From NCBI GenBank assembly GCA_030220185.1, contig JASPKZ010010239.1, forward strand, positions 466,001 to 530,000: a DNA stretch of 64,000 bases, written 5' to 3'. Shown piece after piece: positions 23,166-33,429 of this stretch (the first letter of the stretch is position 1; every line of letters starts with the position of its first letter). This DNA comes from Diploptera punctata (Eukaryota; Arthropoda; Insecta; Blattodea; Blaberidae). A program made the position numbers and the translations under genes. The notes beneath the pieces are model-generated. The model was not told where the DNA came from, did no database searches, and saw only the letters and a list, made by a program, of their open reading frames with translations.

Positions 23166-23856
23166 CCATATATGGTTTTAAATATCATATGCACATATTA
23201 TGCAAAATATAATTTATATAAATATTAGATAATTTCAGACACTATTTAACAAACTTCAAGAAACCAAATAGTTAATTTATAGGCAAAATAAACTTTGGGA
23301 TACTTGATATTACTTCACCGATCAAGGTCATGCAGTGAAAGACAGAGAAAGAGATACAATTACAACGATGCCGGATTTCATTCAACTGTCAAACCAACTC
23401 AAGGGTAATTGTACCCTTGCTATCATATATCCGGCTCTGAAGTTTAGGTTATACGAGGGGTAAAGAGAGAATTCGCCTTCTACTGCCATTAAGGACATGG
23501 TTGCAGTGGGAGTAGATGTCTGCAACAACCAATTGCTGCTCTTGACGCAGATATAGCGCACTTGTAAGGTTTGAAATTGCTGAGATGTCTGCTAAACGCA
23601 TACCTAAAGCAGCCACTCCCACTGAATATCCATACCGGCAACACTGTCGTGATAAGGTCAAGGCCGGAGAATCAGTGGCTGCAGTTTGGTTACTGCAATG
23701 ACTTGAAGAATGGAATTCGTCTCACACCGGCAACAGCGACATGAAGCATGTGATGCCAGTTGCCTTAGGGAACAAGTGATCTCGGCTTGAAAAAAAAAAA
23801 CTCAAAATAGTTGTGGAATGACGTGCACATGATCTAGAACGGTAAAATCGTAGCAT
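23165..23856. other. Unassigned sequence
   Basis: A less AT-rich stretch at 23340-23800 has a 70-codon minus frame, but I recognise no family and no repeat. Confidence 0.4.
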
Positions 23857-24200
23857 ATGCCTTATATCCATCCATCCATCCATAGTAATTCGGCCCGAGG
23901 GCAGGTCTTTCACTTCAATCATAGCATTTTCATGCTATGCTTTGCATTTTTACTAGGGAATTATAGGTGTGGTAGCTTCCCGTTGATTTCCACACCAGTG
24001 AAGGATGATGATGATAATGATGGCCGGATGATATTCAGGGATCGTTGGGTCCTAAGCTTCCTGACCTTTGTCGTACAATTAAGGAAAAACCCCGAAAAAA
24101 ACTCACTCAGGAGCTTGCCCCGACCAGGAATCGAACCCGGGCCCGCTGCGTGAGAAGGCAGCGCGCTACCTCGAGACCACAGCTGTGGAAATGCCCTATA
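23857..24200 (-). mobile_element. SINE family B, tail type 1, with target-site duplication
   Basis: Minus strand: ccacagctgtggtctcgaggtagcgcgctgcc head, B box gggttcgattcctggtcggg, body (gtttttccttaattgtacgac, gatccctgaatatcatcc, atcatcatcatccttcactgg), then the type 1 tail (cctagtaaaaatgcaaagcatagcatgaaaatgctatg, tggatggatgga). Repeats atgccttata (23857-23866) and atgccctata (24191-24200) flank it. Confidence 0.88.
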
Positions 24201-24565
24201 TTAGAGGATAAGTTACTTTTAAAATATAATTTATAAATCAAATACATATATGTTAACAGAATGAGTCAAAGTAAATTAAAAATATCACCACTACTAGTGT
24301 TCCGCGAATTTTCAATTTGAGGAATGAGATTCGAAGTCCTTATAATTAAAAATATGTGATACACAGGGATGGCTATTTGACCAGAACTATCGCACCATCA
24401 AATGAAACGAAAATAATGAGACGAGTATGGATACATGTTAGAACTAAGTTTGTGACAAAGGAAAATGGGAGAAATCCCGGAAAAGCCTCCTTTGACTTCG
24501 ATTCGTCCACTACGAATTCCATATTGATAGACTAAGACGCGAACTTGGATTCCGAAGTGGAAGCT
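24200..24565. other. Unassigned sequence
   Basis: Nothing recognised. Confidence 0.45.
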
Positions 24566-24745
24566 TCAGTTTGAGAAAACAAACTATAACGGCTACAACA
24601 CCTAATATGCTGACCATTTCACCCCTACATTGCCTGGATGATCGTCTCTCTCTGTGATTAACACATGTGGAAGTGAGGTCAGCAACTGGATGGTAACCCA
24701 AGGGTGTCCTAGGCATGTCGCTTCATGGAGTTTAAAGCTACAATA
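24566..24745 (+). mobile_element. SINE family C, 3' part only
   Basis: Matches the 3' half of family C: ctgaccatttcacccctaca, tggatgatcgtctctctctgtgatta, acacatgtggaagtgagg, and a final cttcatggagttta as in the copy at 31249. Confidence 0.65.
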
Positions 24746-25065
24746 TGGCTTTATGTCCCTTACGTCGACCTGATCCCAGTTTGAACCCGTGAACTTCCAA
24801 ACCAGAGCCGAACGACATCGCTATGGTAATTATTTTGCACTACTGCATATGTAGGGCCATTGAATAAAAAGTACATATAACGAACTGGAATAAAATAAAA
24901 TGCGACAATTTAATCTCCACTGTACACAAAAAAAAGTTCTACTTTACGCTCCTGAATAAAAATGAATTTTTTCCTTTGATGAATTTGCGGTCATACTGTA
25001 CAGAAAATTACGTAACTCAAGGAAAAAAATGCTTCTCTCAGTTTTTGTAGTAGCCCTGAAAATTT
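24746..25065. other. Unassigned sequence
   Basis: Includes a gttcgaaccc-like box at about 24780 (gtttgaacccgtgaacttcc), too little to call a SINE; otherwise nothing. Confidence 0.35.
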
Positions 25066-25215
25066 ATTGTTTTTTTCGAAAGAAAGGAATCGTATACGTT
25101 TTCAAATATATTGCGCATGGGCCTGTTTGCCTGTACGTGCATATTCCGTTCCACCAATTAAGCAAAAATAAATGAATACATGAACAAATACATATATGGC
25201 TATAGATTTTACACT
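25066..25215 (-). mobile_element. Zinc-knuckle LINE 3' UTR fragment, minus strand
   Basis: Inverse of the UTR block at 17880-17960: ttcgaaagaaagg, atattgcgcatgggcctg, cctgtacgtgcat, aacaaatacatatatggct. Confidence 0.6.
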
Positions 25216-25243
25216 CTTACAAGCAATAAATAAAAAAGTATTA

Positions 25244-25249
<6 letters not shown>

Positions 25250-25293
<44 letters not shown>

Positions 25294-25551
25294 TAAGCTC
25301 AATGTCAAAAAAATATATAAATTTTTGACATTGAGCTTAATATAACATGATATAAAAAATAAATGCCTAGACGGGATTTGAACCTGGACCACTCGATAGG
25401 TACTCGAGCGTGTTATCCATTACACCACCGGGCAAATACAATAAAAAACTCGGTCTTCAGAGCTACCTGGTAGCTACTATAACAAGTAAGTAAATTAAAG
25501 TGAGGTCCGGATTCAAATCCCGTCCAGGCATTTATTTTTCTTATGATTGTC

Positions 25552-25580
<29 letters not shown>
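25250..25580. repeat. Large imperfect palindrome flanked by (AT)n, with tRNA-like arms
   Basis: (AT)n at 25250-25290 and 25549-25579. Inside are a perfect 20-base inverted repeat with a 10-base loop (25292-25311 and 25322-25341; stem attaagctcaatgtcaaaaa) and two facing tRNA-like pieces. The minus-strand piece (25350-25440) has a B box ggttcaaatccc; the plus-strand piece (25503-25545) has gattcaaatccc and the same ccaggcatttatttttctta end. I found no clean cloverleaf, so it is not called a tRNA gene. Confidence 0.7.
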
Positions 25581-25583
<3 letters not shown>

Positions 25584-25893
25584 ACCGCTGTGGTCTCGAG
25601 GTAGCGTGCTGCCTTGTTATACAGCGGGCCCGGATTCGATTCCCGGTCGGGACAGGCTCCTGGGTGAGGTTCTTTTCGAGATTTTTCCTCACCTGTAAGA
25701 CAAATGTCGGGATGCTTAGGGCCCAACGGTCCCCGAAAATCATCGGGCCATCATCATCATCCTTCATGGTGTGGAAAGCAACGGGAATCTACCACACCTA
25801 TAGGCTTAATTCCCTAGTAAAACTGCATGAAAATGCTATAATTGCAGTGAAAAACATGCCCATGGGCAGAATTACTATGGATGGATATATCCA
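25580..25893 (+). mobile_element. SINE family B, tail type 1, plus strand
   Basis: Full: tccaccgctgtggtctcgag head, gattcgattcccggtcggg box, ttttcctcacctgtaagac, caacggtccccgaaaatc, catcatcatccttcatgg, gggaatctaccacacctat, then ttccctagtaaaactgcatgaaaatgctat and cagaattactatggatgga. A 118-codon open frame inside it is not a gene. It starts directly after an (AT)n tract. Confidence 0.9.
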
Positions 25894-25904
25894 TCCACAG
25901 TGAA

Positions 25905-26265
25905 AGACCTGCATTAAAGAATACAAACAACAAGTTGGAACTGAAACTTTCGTCGGGAAGAGAGACGTATATCGACTTTTTGGATGGGGATGATAGAATG
26001 CTATTGTATGGTTTCATTTGGGGGGATGGATGGCCCATAATTTAACAAGTAAATAAGACATTAAACTGTGACCGCGATGCCATGAGCGTGAAAACTGGCA
26101 GCGTATTAACAGCAATCTGAAGAGAGAGATTACAGTTGCTGCCGGAGAGATTTTTCAGGTCGGATCGTGGGAGAGTAGCGTGGTGGGATCTTTTAGGATG
26201 GATCAAGAGTGAAGTAAAAACATGCAAAGTTTTGCGTAAAATTGGAGATCAATAAGGATGTATGT
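25905..26265 (+). mobile_element. Zinc-knuckle LINE fragment, plus strand
   Basis: Near-match to the minus-strand LINE at 15790-16160: gaactgaaactttcgtcggg, ttcatttggggggatggatggccc, catgagcgtgaaaactggcagc, gttgctgccggagagattt, ggtcggatcgtgggagag, agagtgaagtaaaaacatgcaaa, gatcaataaggatg. Frames broken. Confidence 0.75.
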
Positions 26266-26270
26266 ATTAT

Positions 26271-26724
26271 CATAAGTAATGCCACGAGTGATTTCCAAAT
26301 TATCGATAAATTCACGACTCACGAAGTGAGGAGTGAATTTATCTAGAGAATTTGGAAATCAAGAGTGGCATTTGTTAGGACTATTTAACGAATAAAATTA
26401 AGCTGTTTACTCACAAATCATTATTTAACTATAGTTATTTTAAAATATTTATAGCCTATATTTAATGTAAACGGCGATGTTTGAAAACAAATGAGAAACG
26501 ATAGGTACGCTTCTACTGCTTCATTTGTTTATCACTGCAACCAGATCATACTATTTATTGCCAAAGGAACGCAATATTGTAAGGAGGAGCTTTCTTTAAT
26601 ATGGTAATCATAACACTGATAAATATTTGGTGAAACACGATTCTGATTGGTTGTAAAACAGAAATCATTGAAACGTGATTGGTCATTGACTCCCATTTGG
26701 GGCATGAGTTAAATAGTCAATAAT
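26271..26724 (-). mobile_element. Hairpin-ended repeat F, copy 3, minus strand
   Basis: Best copy of the terminal hairpin. aatgccacgagtgatttcc and ggaaatcaagagtggcatt are the outer parts of two arms of about 38 bases (about 26281-26318 and 26334-26375). Then ggactatttaac (26388) and, at the far end, gttaaatagtc form inverted termini of the main body. Right end tttggggcatgagttaaatagtc equals the start of the copies at 11387 and 12420. Confidence 0.8.
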
Positions 26725-26937
26725 ATGACTCTCAATATGGTCTTTGTTTTCGATCTTTAATTATATAATAAGTAGTATTGTTAAGTTGAATAGCCTGATA
26801 ACACATTTGATGCCTGCAGAGTCGAGGGGGGGGGTATGAGCGTGCGCGGGCGCGCGCGTGTGTATGTGTATGTACATGTGTGTGTTTTTTCTCTCTTTTT
26901 AATTTGTTTTCTAGCATTTTTTAAAATCATTAATATA
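26725..26937. repeat. Spacer with GC-rich purine/pyrimidine alternation
   Basis: Contains a ggggggg run, then cgtgcgcgggcgcgcgcgtgtgtatgtgt, a CG/TG alternating tract (about 26838-26885) of the type able to form Z-DNA. No gene. Confidence 0.6.
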
Positions 26938-27293
26938 TAGAATGAGTCCACCACTGTGGTCTCGAGGTAGCGTGCTGCTTTGTCACGCAGCGGGCTTGAG
27001 TTCGAATCCCCGGTCGGGGCAGTTTTTCTGGGTGAGGTTTTATCGGGTTTTTCCTCACCTTTAAGACAAATGTCAGGAAAACGTTAAGGCCCAAACGGTC
27101 CCCGAAATCATATGGCCATCATCATCATCCTTATCATTATCATCATCATCATCATTCTTCACCGGTGTGGAAATCAACGGGAAGCTACTACACCTACAAT
27201 TCCCTAGTAAAGGTGCAAGCATAGCTTGAAAATGCTATGATTGCAGTGAAGGACCTGCCTTCGGGCAGACTTACTATGGATGGATGTAGAATG
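26938..27293 (+). mobile_element. SINE family B, tail type 1, with target-site duplication
   Basis: Full element between repeats tagaatg (26938-26944 and 27287-27293): head tccaccactgtggtctcgagg, box gagttcgaatccccggtcgggg, body gtttttcctcacctttaagac, acggtccccgaaatc, (atc)n, then ttccctagtaaaggtgcaagcatagc and cagacttactatggatgga. Confidence 0.9.
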
Positions 27294-27565
27294 CGACTTT
27301 TTTATTTTCATGAACATGGTGTTTTCATGGATGAATGTAGATTTGTATCATTGTGTATGTAGTGTAGACATTGATTTTGGTTGTTCATTGTTTTAATACA
27401 TGTGTGCAGCCATGTAGGCATTTGTTTATATTATGATTATTTGTTTGTTTAATTCGAGGAAAAATAATGCACGTACGGCCAAGCAGGTCTATGCGCAATG
27501 TAAATGCAAATGCAAATGAAGTTTCTTCATTTTGAAAATAAAAGGAAATAAATTCCATTATCATA
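27294..27565 (+). mobile_element. Zinc-knuckle LINE 3' UTR, plus strand
   Basis: Shares cagccatgtaggcatttgtttatattatgat, taatgcacgtacggccaagcagg, tctatgcgcaatgtaaatg, and the final ggaaataaattccattatc with the other members. No protein part. Confidence 0.7.
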
Positions 27566-28475
27566 CAAACAACAAAAATATTGTTATAAACAATCGGATA
27601 GTAATGTTACAAACAATAAGTTAGCATATGTATGTTCACCCTGTTGCACCTGCGCTACCCCTCGCTGCTCAGCAGTGTGTTGAGGGCGAAATAACAAACC
27701 AGGGGGTGAATCACAGCGGGTTGCATAACACGTCAATATAATTACAATACATTAAGGGGAACACTGAGCTTCTAATCACGGCATTACCTGAGCTCACAAT
27801 ACACGCGCACAATTGCTACACGAGATCTGAGAAAAAAATGAAGCCAATATACAGTATTACTTGATTTATGAATCCATGTTTATAATCCTCCAAATACCTA
27901 GGCCTAAAACCACATATTTACGGATTGAATAACTATAGCTAATCGCTGTAAAATATAGTACTTAACCAAACGCTACGTTTCATAACGAACAGGCTACTTT
28001 TTACTCGTACGTATTTTGGAGATCTCTAGTACAAATGACGGGGTTAGTCAATCTGCCTCCATTTTTCCTACCTCGTGAAGGGGATGCTGTGTTGTATATT
28101 TATTACTCTACCAGATAGTGGACAGCCGACATAAAAATAACCCTACATGCAACACCGGTGACGACCGCCTGTATGATCACCTTCAGCGTATCAGTTTCTT
28201 CTCAGATTCGCATTTCACACCCTGCAACATGAAATAAGACTTGGACAGAGAACATCTTCGCTTCTGCTCAGATATAAAAACATACACAGAAATGTTCTGT
28301 ATTGGAAAGCTAAAAAAATGCGTCGCCATTGTGCATTTTATTTTCTTAATAAGTTTGTTTTTATTTTGGTTAAAAAAATTGAATCATATTGCTGCAATTT
28401 TTAATTAATATATATTTATTATCATAATAAATTTAATTATTGATCATCATTTTTAAATTACTGAAAACACTCGTC
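27566..28475. other. Unassigned sequence
   Basis: About 900 bases including a less AT-rich section (27630-27760, cacctgcgctacccctcgctgctcagc) with no recognised family or coding frame. Confidence 0.4.
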
Positions 28476-28479
28476 TCCT

Positions 28480-28870
28480 TTTTCTTCCTTCACAAGCTAG
28501 GAAAATTGCATGTTCCGCCTCACAGTTGTTCTGTCTATCTCTTCACTGGCCTTTCTGTATTCCTTGATGCTTTTAGCTTGTAGTTAAATGCTGCTTTTGG
28601 TAATCTTGTTACATTCATTCTTTTTACATGTCTAAAACCATTTATCACTTTGGATGCTTCATTCTGTGGATATATATTTAACTCTGTTCTTATATCTTCA
28701 TTCTTTATCCGATCCAATATTGTGCAGCCTTTTGTGGTTCTAAGGAGTTACATTTCTAGGCTTTGTATTCTATTTTGTATTTTTTTGTCATTACCTATGT
28801 TTCGCTCCCATGAAGTAAAACAGGAATTGCCAATAGTTTATAAGACATTAAAGTATTGTATACAGGAATT
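28480..28870 (-). mobile_element. LINE 3' end, RNEDIR family, minus strand
   Basis: Left end ttttcttccttcacaagctaggaaaattgcatgttccgcctcac matches the 3' terminus at 42841. The minus frame reads MDRIKNEDIRTELNIYPQ and GFRHVKRMNVTRLPKAAFNYK, nearly the same as the copy at 42837. Truncated 5' side near 28870. Confidence 0.8.
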
Positions 28871-28929
28871 ATAGGTGATACAGAGAAGAATTGTTTTTTG
28901 TCAAGGAGCATGTAATCGTAACCACCTAT

Positions 28930-29761
28930 AGTCCAAGATCCGGCTGCAAGATTGCTACGTTCATCGAGTGTATCAACAAAATCAATTTTTTTTCATAAAA
29001 TTGTGAATTGCTGAACACATTTTTGCCCCTAGTTGCATATTAAAATTCGGCCGCCAGTATATTTAAATAAAATATAATTAATTTATTCGAAATAATTTGA
29101 TTCACTTGTTATTAACATAAATTATAATCCAGTTCGCAGAAATAGATGTATAGAGCTTGAAACGTTTTTGATGCCATTGCACACTTGGCCGTAAACTTCC
29201 TCGCGGCTACAGCAGGCTGTTACACCAATCAGTAATAAAATGACGATTAGTACGTATTTATTGTTATATATTGTTTCAAATAAAGTTCAATTCATTTAAA
29301 TGCTTTGATTTGTTTCGTATAATGTATATTAACACTACCTTTTGGATATATTTTTGTATGTACATTGTACATAGTATACATGAAGGGCAGTGGTTTTACT
29401 TCCTGCTGCGAGGGAACAGTATAATACAATAAATACGTACTTACCGCCATTTTATTACTGATTGGTGTTCTAGCCTACTGTAGCCGCGAGGAGGTTTATG
29501 TCCAAGTGTGCAATAGCAAGCAAAACTTTTCAAGCTCTATACATCGATTTCTGCGAACTGGATTATAATTTATTTTAATAACAAGTGAATCAAATTATTT
29601 CGAATAAATAAATTAATTACATTTTAATTAAACATACTGGCGGCGGAATTTTAATAGGCAACTCGGCAAAAATGTATTCAGTCATTCACAATTTTATGAA
29701 ACAAATTAATTTTGTTTATACATTCGACGAACGTAGTAATCTTGCAGCCGGATCTCGGACT
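28930..29761. mobile_element. Fold-back element with ~320-bp inverted arms
   Basis: Left arm about 28930-29255 and right arm about 29441-29761 align as reverse complements at roughly 90% identity by eye. They start agtccaagatccggctgcaag and, inverted, agtccgagatccggctgcaag, and run to caccaatcagtaataaaatg.cg.tagtacgtatttattgt. The central ~180 bases (aagggcagtggttttacttcc, ggatatatttttgtat, aatgtatattaacactacc) are shared in inverse orientation with 35425-35560 and 42390-42520. No coding capacity. A possible short duplication (ccta) at the ends is not secure. Confidence 0.85.
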
Positions 29762-30038
29762 CCTAGTTCATGAATTCTACGTATTCATGCGAGTGCGCGC
29801 TCGGACAAGTAACCAAGTCATAGGCTTCTTTTTTTTTTTTTTTTTTTGCGTCGCCTTCAATATACCTTACTGGTACTTAAATGTGTTGCTGTGATGATAT
29901 GGATGAACATAGACTACGAGTACCATTAACTGTCATAATATTAAATTACAGTGAGAATAGCAGAAATGGAAGAGAGGTTTGTCGTATCTAACAACAAAGG
30001 TTGATAACATGGCATATCACCTCTGTTGCAATTTAAAT
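29762..30038. other. Unassigned sequence with poly-T
   Basis: T run at 29829-29846; otherwise nothing. Confidence 0.5.
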
Positions 30039-30270
30039 AAAATAAAAAAGAGCTCGTAAATAAGGAACGAATAAGAACTACAAGAAGGTTTCGATGGAGA
30101 GAGGATAAGGCGCAGAAATTACTTATCAAATTAGCTTTCTCATCACCGGAGGCAATAGATAATGCGGAAGAGGAAGTGAAGAAAGTAAGATTGCTGCTAT
30201 GGGAATGGAGAAAAGACATGAAATTCATTCACGCCTTCGAGAAGCGGAAACCTTTGTTCTCACCATATTA
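30039..30270 (+). other. Unrecognised possible coding fragment
   Basis: An open stretch of about 76 codons without a clear start runs from a TAA near 30033 to a TAG near 30270. It is rich in Lys, Arg and Glu, with segments KERIRTTRRFRWREDKAQK and EEEVKKVRLLLWEWRKDM. The composition is protein-like rather than random AT-rich translation, but I recognise no family. It could be an exon, a decayed transposase or chance. Confidence 0.3.
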
Positions 30271-30566
30271 GCGACGGAACGCGTGATGTGAGGACACCGG
30301 AGTTTGAGATTGATATGGTTGAGGAATTTAATCAGAACATACCTTTCAGTGATATGCATTTTGTGTAATTCTTTTTTCACTAAATATACGAACTTTATAT
30401 GTGAATATCGTGACCAATGATCCGACTTCATGAACGAGGTGTTAGAGAGTATATTATCCTTTAAAAAAGATCCTATCTCTATGACCTATTTTTCTGAAAG
30501 TTTGTAGGTGAGAGCCTGTAAAACTCTGTAAGCAACACACACACACACACATATATATAAATATAT
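30271..30566. other. Unassigned sequence
   Basis: Ends in short (AC)n and (AT)n tracts (30536-30568). Confidence 0.45.
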
Positions 30567-30895
30567 ATCCATAGTAATTCTCCCGAAGGCAGGTCTTTCA
30601 CTGCAATCATATAATTTTCATGCTATGCTTTGCAGCTTTACTAGGGAATTATAGGTGTGGTAGCTTCCCGTTGCTTTCTACACCGGTGAAGGATGATGAT
30701 GATAATGATACGGATGATGATGATGGCCGGATGATTTTCGGAGACTGTTGGGCCCTAAGCTTCCTGACATTTGCCTTACAGGTGAGGAAAAACTCCGAAA
30801 AGAACCTCACCAGGAGCCTGTCCCGACCGGAAATTGAACACGGGCCCACTGCGTAAACAAGGCAGCACGCTACCTCAAGACCACAGCGGTGGATA
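30567..30895 (-). mobile_element. SINE family B, tail type 1, minus strand
   Basis: Minus strand: ccaccgctgtggtcttgaggtagcgtgctgcc, B box degenerate (gttcaatttccggtcggg), gtttttcctcacctgtaag, acagtctccgaaaatcatc, (atc)n, then tccctagtaaagctgcaaagcatagc and gagaattactatgga. Open frames on both strands are by-products. Confidence 0.88.
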
Positions 30896-30920
30896 TATAT
30901 AATTTTTGCCATATGCTCTG

Positions 30921-30958
<38 letters not shown>

Positions 30959-30959
30959 C

Positions 30960-31245
30960 AACAATATAAATACATAATTCTAGTTTGATTATAAAAACCG
31001 AGATGTGGTACCTACAATTTTAAGTCTCTCAAAAAATTAAATAAATATATAAAGTGTAGATACCTTTTTAACATTTCTCCATATTTGGTAAATAGGTCTA
31101 CAGTTTTATTAGCAGTACTTTTAACATATTATTACAGTTTTATATAGGGTAACAAGCCAGTTACTGATATTGTTTCAAATTTTCTGAGTATATGAAGACA
31201 ATTAAGTTCAAAATATAGAACTATGTCTCTTATAACCGGATTTTA
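30960..31245. other. Unassigned sequence after (AT)n
   Basis: (AT)n at about 30925-30955, then nothing recognised. Confidence 0.45.
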
Positions 31246-31590
31246 ATGTCCCGCACCGTAGCAGAGTGGTTTAAGCCTTGGTGCGTTGATGGAGGGCTAC
31301 GGGTCTTGCGCTGGTTCGAGTTCCCATGGGGGAAGAAATTTTCTCGTGGGATTTCGGTCATTACGGGAACTTTAGCCGCACAGCTTCGTGAGGAAAGTGA
31401 GTACGTACAATGAGTAGCAGTAACAAGTTGAGGAAATGAGCTACGAGTATAATGGCTGGAGGACCCGACATGTTGAGTCCATGTCACCCTTATATTGGCT
31501 CGATGATCGCCAACCTCTGTGATTAATATATTAGGATATGAGACTGGTACGTCAATAGCCTTCTAGGCTGTCGCTATGGAGTTTAATTGA
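31246..31590 (+). mobile_element. SINE family C, full length
   Basis: Head gtcccgcaccgtagcagagtggtttaag, box gctggttcgagttcccatggggg, body gaagaaattttctcgtgggatttcgg, ggctggaggacccgacatgttgag, atgatcgccaacctctgtgatta, final gtcgctatggagttta. Confidence 0.85.
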
Positions 31591-31639
31591 ATTTTGATAA
31601 TAGTTTTATTTTATTTATTACTACATGTATAATCATATT

Positions 31640-32035
31640 TTGTCGGTCGCGGTGGACTAGTGGTTATGCTCGTTGCCTCTGGTCCCAAGGTTCGCGGGTT
31701 CAAACCCGGCCGGGGTCGATGGATTTTTTAGGACGGAAAAATCCAAGGAGTAAGTCCTCCGGGAGGGACTTTCAGCCGTGGGTCCCGAGTCTGAAGATTT
31801 TCAAGCTCGTAAAAAATTCTTAAGCCTGAATGAAAAGGCCTCTAAGCAAAATTTACCGAATTTTCCCGTCCTAGTACTACCTTGATTTCCTAGATGTCAG
31901 TATGAGGCGGAACGCTGACCACGGACCACTCAAAATGACATCTATACGATAACAAATGTAACTAAATTAGTATGGTTCAAATTATTCCCTGTAGGGGAGA
32001 GCGCCTACATCTCTGTTAAGGGAAAACATAGGCTT
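31640..32035 (+). mobile_element. SINE family D, full length
   Basis: Head gtcggtcgcggtggactagtggttatgctcg, B box gggttcaaacccggccgggg, body gatggattttttaggacggaaaaatccaaggag, gtcccgagtctgaagattttcaagctcg, aggcctctaagcaaaatttaccgaattttcc. Best copy of the family. Confidence 0.88.
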
Positions 32036-32101
32036 ACAATTACACTTACAATAATCATATTAATACATGTTCCGAAATACACATCCACTAAAAAACTACT
32101 A

Positions 32102-32686
32102 ATGAACCTTCTTCTTCTTTTTCCTTTCCAGGATTAGGTCAATGCGACCTGTTCCGGTCTCAAGTCCATCGTTTCCTTGACCGTCCCTAATATATTTTTC
32201 CATGTGGTTTGTAGGCGTAGATCTTTTTGGGTAATCTTGTATTGTCCATTCTGTCTAAATGTTCTTTCCATTGGTATTTGTGCTCGTCTAGTTTATCGAG
32301 TATTGAAAATATCTCCAGTTAATTTCTTCTTTATTCATTGTGAAATCTATCCATGCGTTTACATCCTTTTGCGCATCTTAACAATTTCATTTCAGTGGCT
32401 TGAATATGTGAGATATTTTTTTTAAGTACCCTAGATTCAGAACCATATAAAAGAACAGGAACAGCCATAATTTTATAAAACCAGAGCTGAGTTTCTCTTC
32501 GAGTCTTTTGGAGGGTTCTTCTTATGGTGCCACCCATCATTTGATATCGGTTTAATTTATTGTGTATATCCCAATTGTAGCTATATGTTATATCTGAACC
32601 AAGATAGTTAATGTGTGCTATCAGTTCCATTATTTCATTATTGATTACTATTTTTGCTCTGATTGACACTTTGCTCTGATGAACCT
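32102..32686 (-). mobile_element. LINE 3' end, RNEDIR family, with target-site duplication
   Basis: Between repeats atgaacct (32102-32109, 32679-32686). Left end is cttcttctttttcctttccaggattaggtcaatgcgacctgttccgg, the 3' terminus. Minus frame 32669-32331 reads INYLGSDITY, MGGTIRRTLQKTRRETQL, KIMAVPVLLYGSES, IQATEMKLLRCAKGCKRMDRFHNE. 569 bp, 5' truncated after the RT, frame broken beyond HNE. Confidence 0.87.
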
Positions 32687-32689
32687 AAA

Positions 32690-33000
32690 TTATAAATTAT
32701 GTAAAACTGCCAAATTTTATCTAGGATTGTACAATTAAAATATGATTTGTCATGGATTTCCTGAAGAACCAAATGGGGGATTATTTTACCTCCGGAAAAT
32801 TTTACCCCAGTGGAATCCATGTCCAATTTTCTTGACGGCTGTATTTTTAAGGTGAAAGATCGTCACTTATTCGACCAAGGTCGTTTTTTCGTCTAGCTAT
32901 CTCCTTCGACCTGTCCGGCAATGCTACCGCCGGAATAGCTCTCGTGGTCATTTAAGCATGGACGTCACTCTACCACAACAAGGTAAATATACCATGGAGG
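32690..33000. other. Unassigned sequence
   Basis: Nothing recognised. Confidence 0.45.
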
Positions 33001-33275
33001 ACGACCGCGGTAGTCTAGTAATTAAAATTCCTTGCGTCCAATCTCGAGAGTCGCGAGTTCACACCCTACCAGGATCTATGGATTTATAGAAGCGAAAAGT
33101 CCATCGGAATAGTCTCTGTGAGAGACTACAAACTGCGGATCCCAAGTATAAACATTTTCAGGCTCGTAAAACCTGAAAAGAAAGTTGCTAAGCAAAATTT
33201 AACCGACGTTCTACTATACAAGTAATACCATAGCTGCCCACTAGGTGTCTCATGAGGACTGTGGGAGCCATAGGA
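33001..33275 (+). mobile_element. SINE family D, diverged
   Basis: Head gaccgcggtagtctagtaattaaaattcc, box gagttcacaccctaccagg, body gatctatggatttatag, gaaaagtccatcgg, gcggatcccaagtataaac, ctaagcaaaatttaaccgac. Confidence 0.75.
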
Positions 33276-33429
33276 TGGATGAATATTATTTCGCTTACCA
33301 TGTCGTGCTTAGTATGAATATATAAATTAATGATGTGTCCTGTACACTCTGTGTCCACATACACCCATACATCGCGGCATGATCATGTAGTGATGCTCCT
33401 AATGAAAAATATCCTCTGGCTGAATAAGT

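Noticed and set aside
25371..25440. Possible tRNA gene on the minus strand
   Set aside because: Acceptor and T stems have mismatches and a second partial copy faces it; treated as tRNA-derived repeat.
25547..25903. 118-codon open frame
   Set aside because: Covers an (AT)n tract and a SINE.
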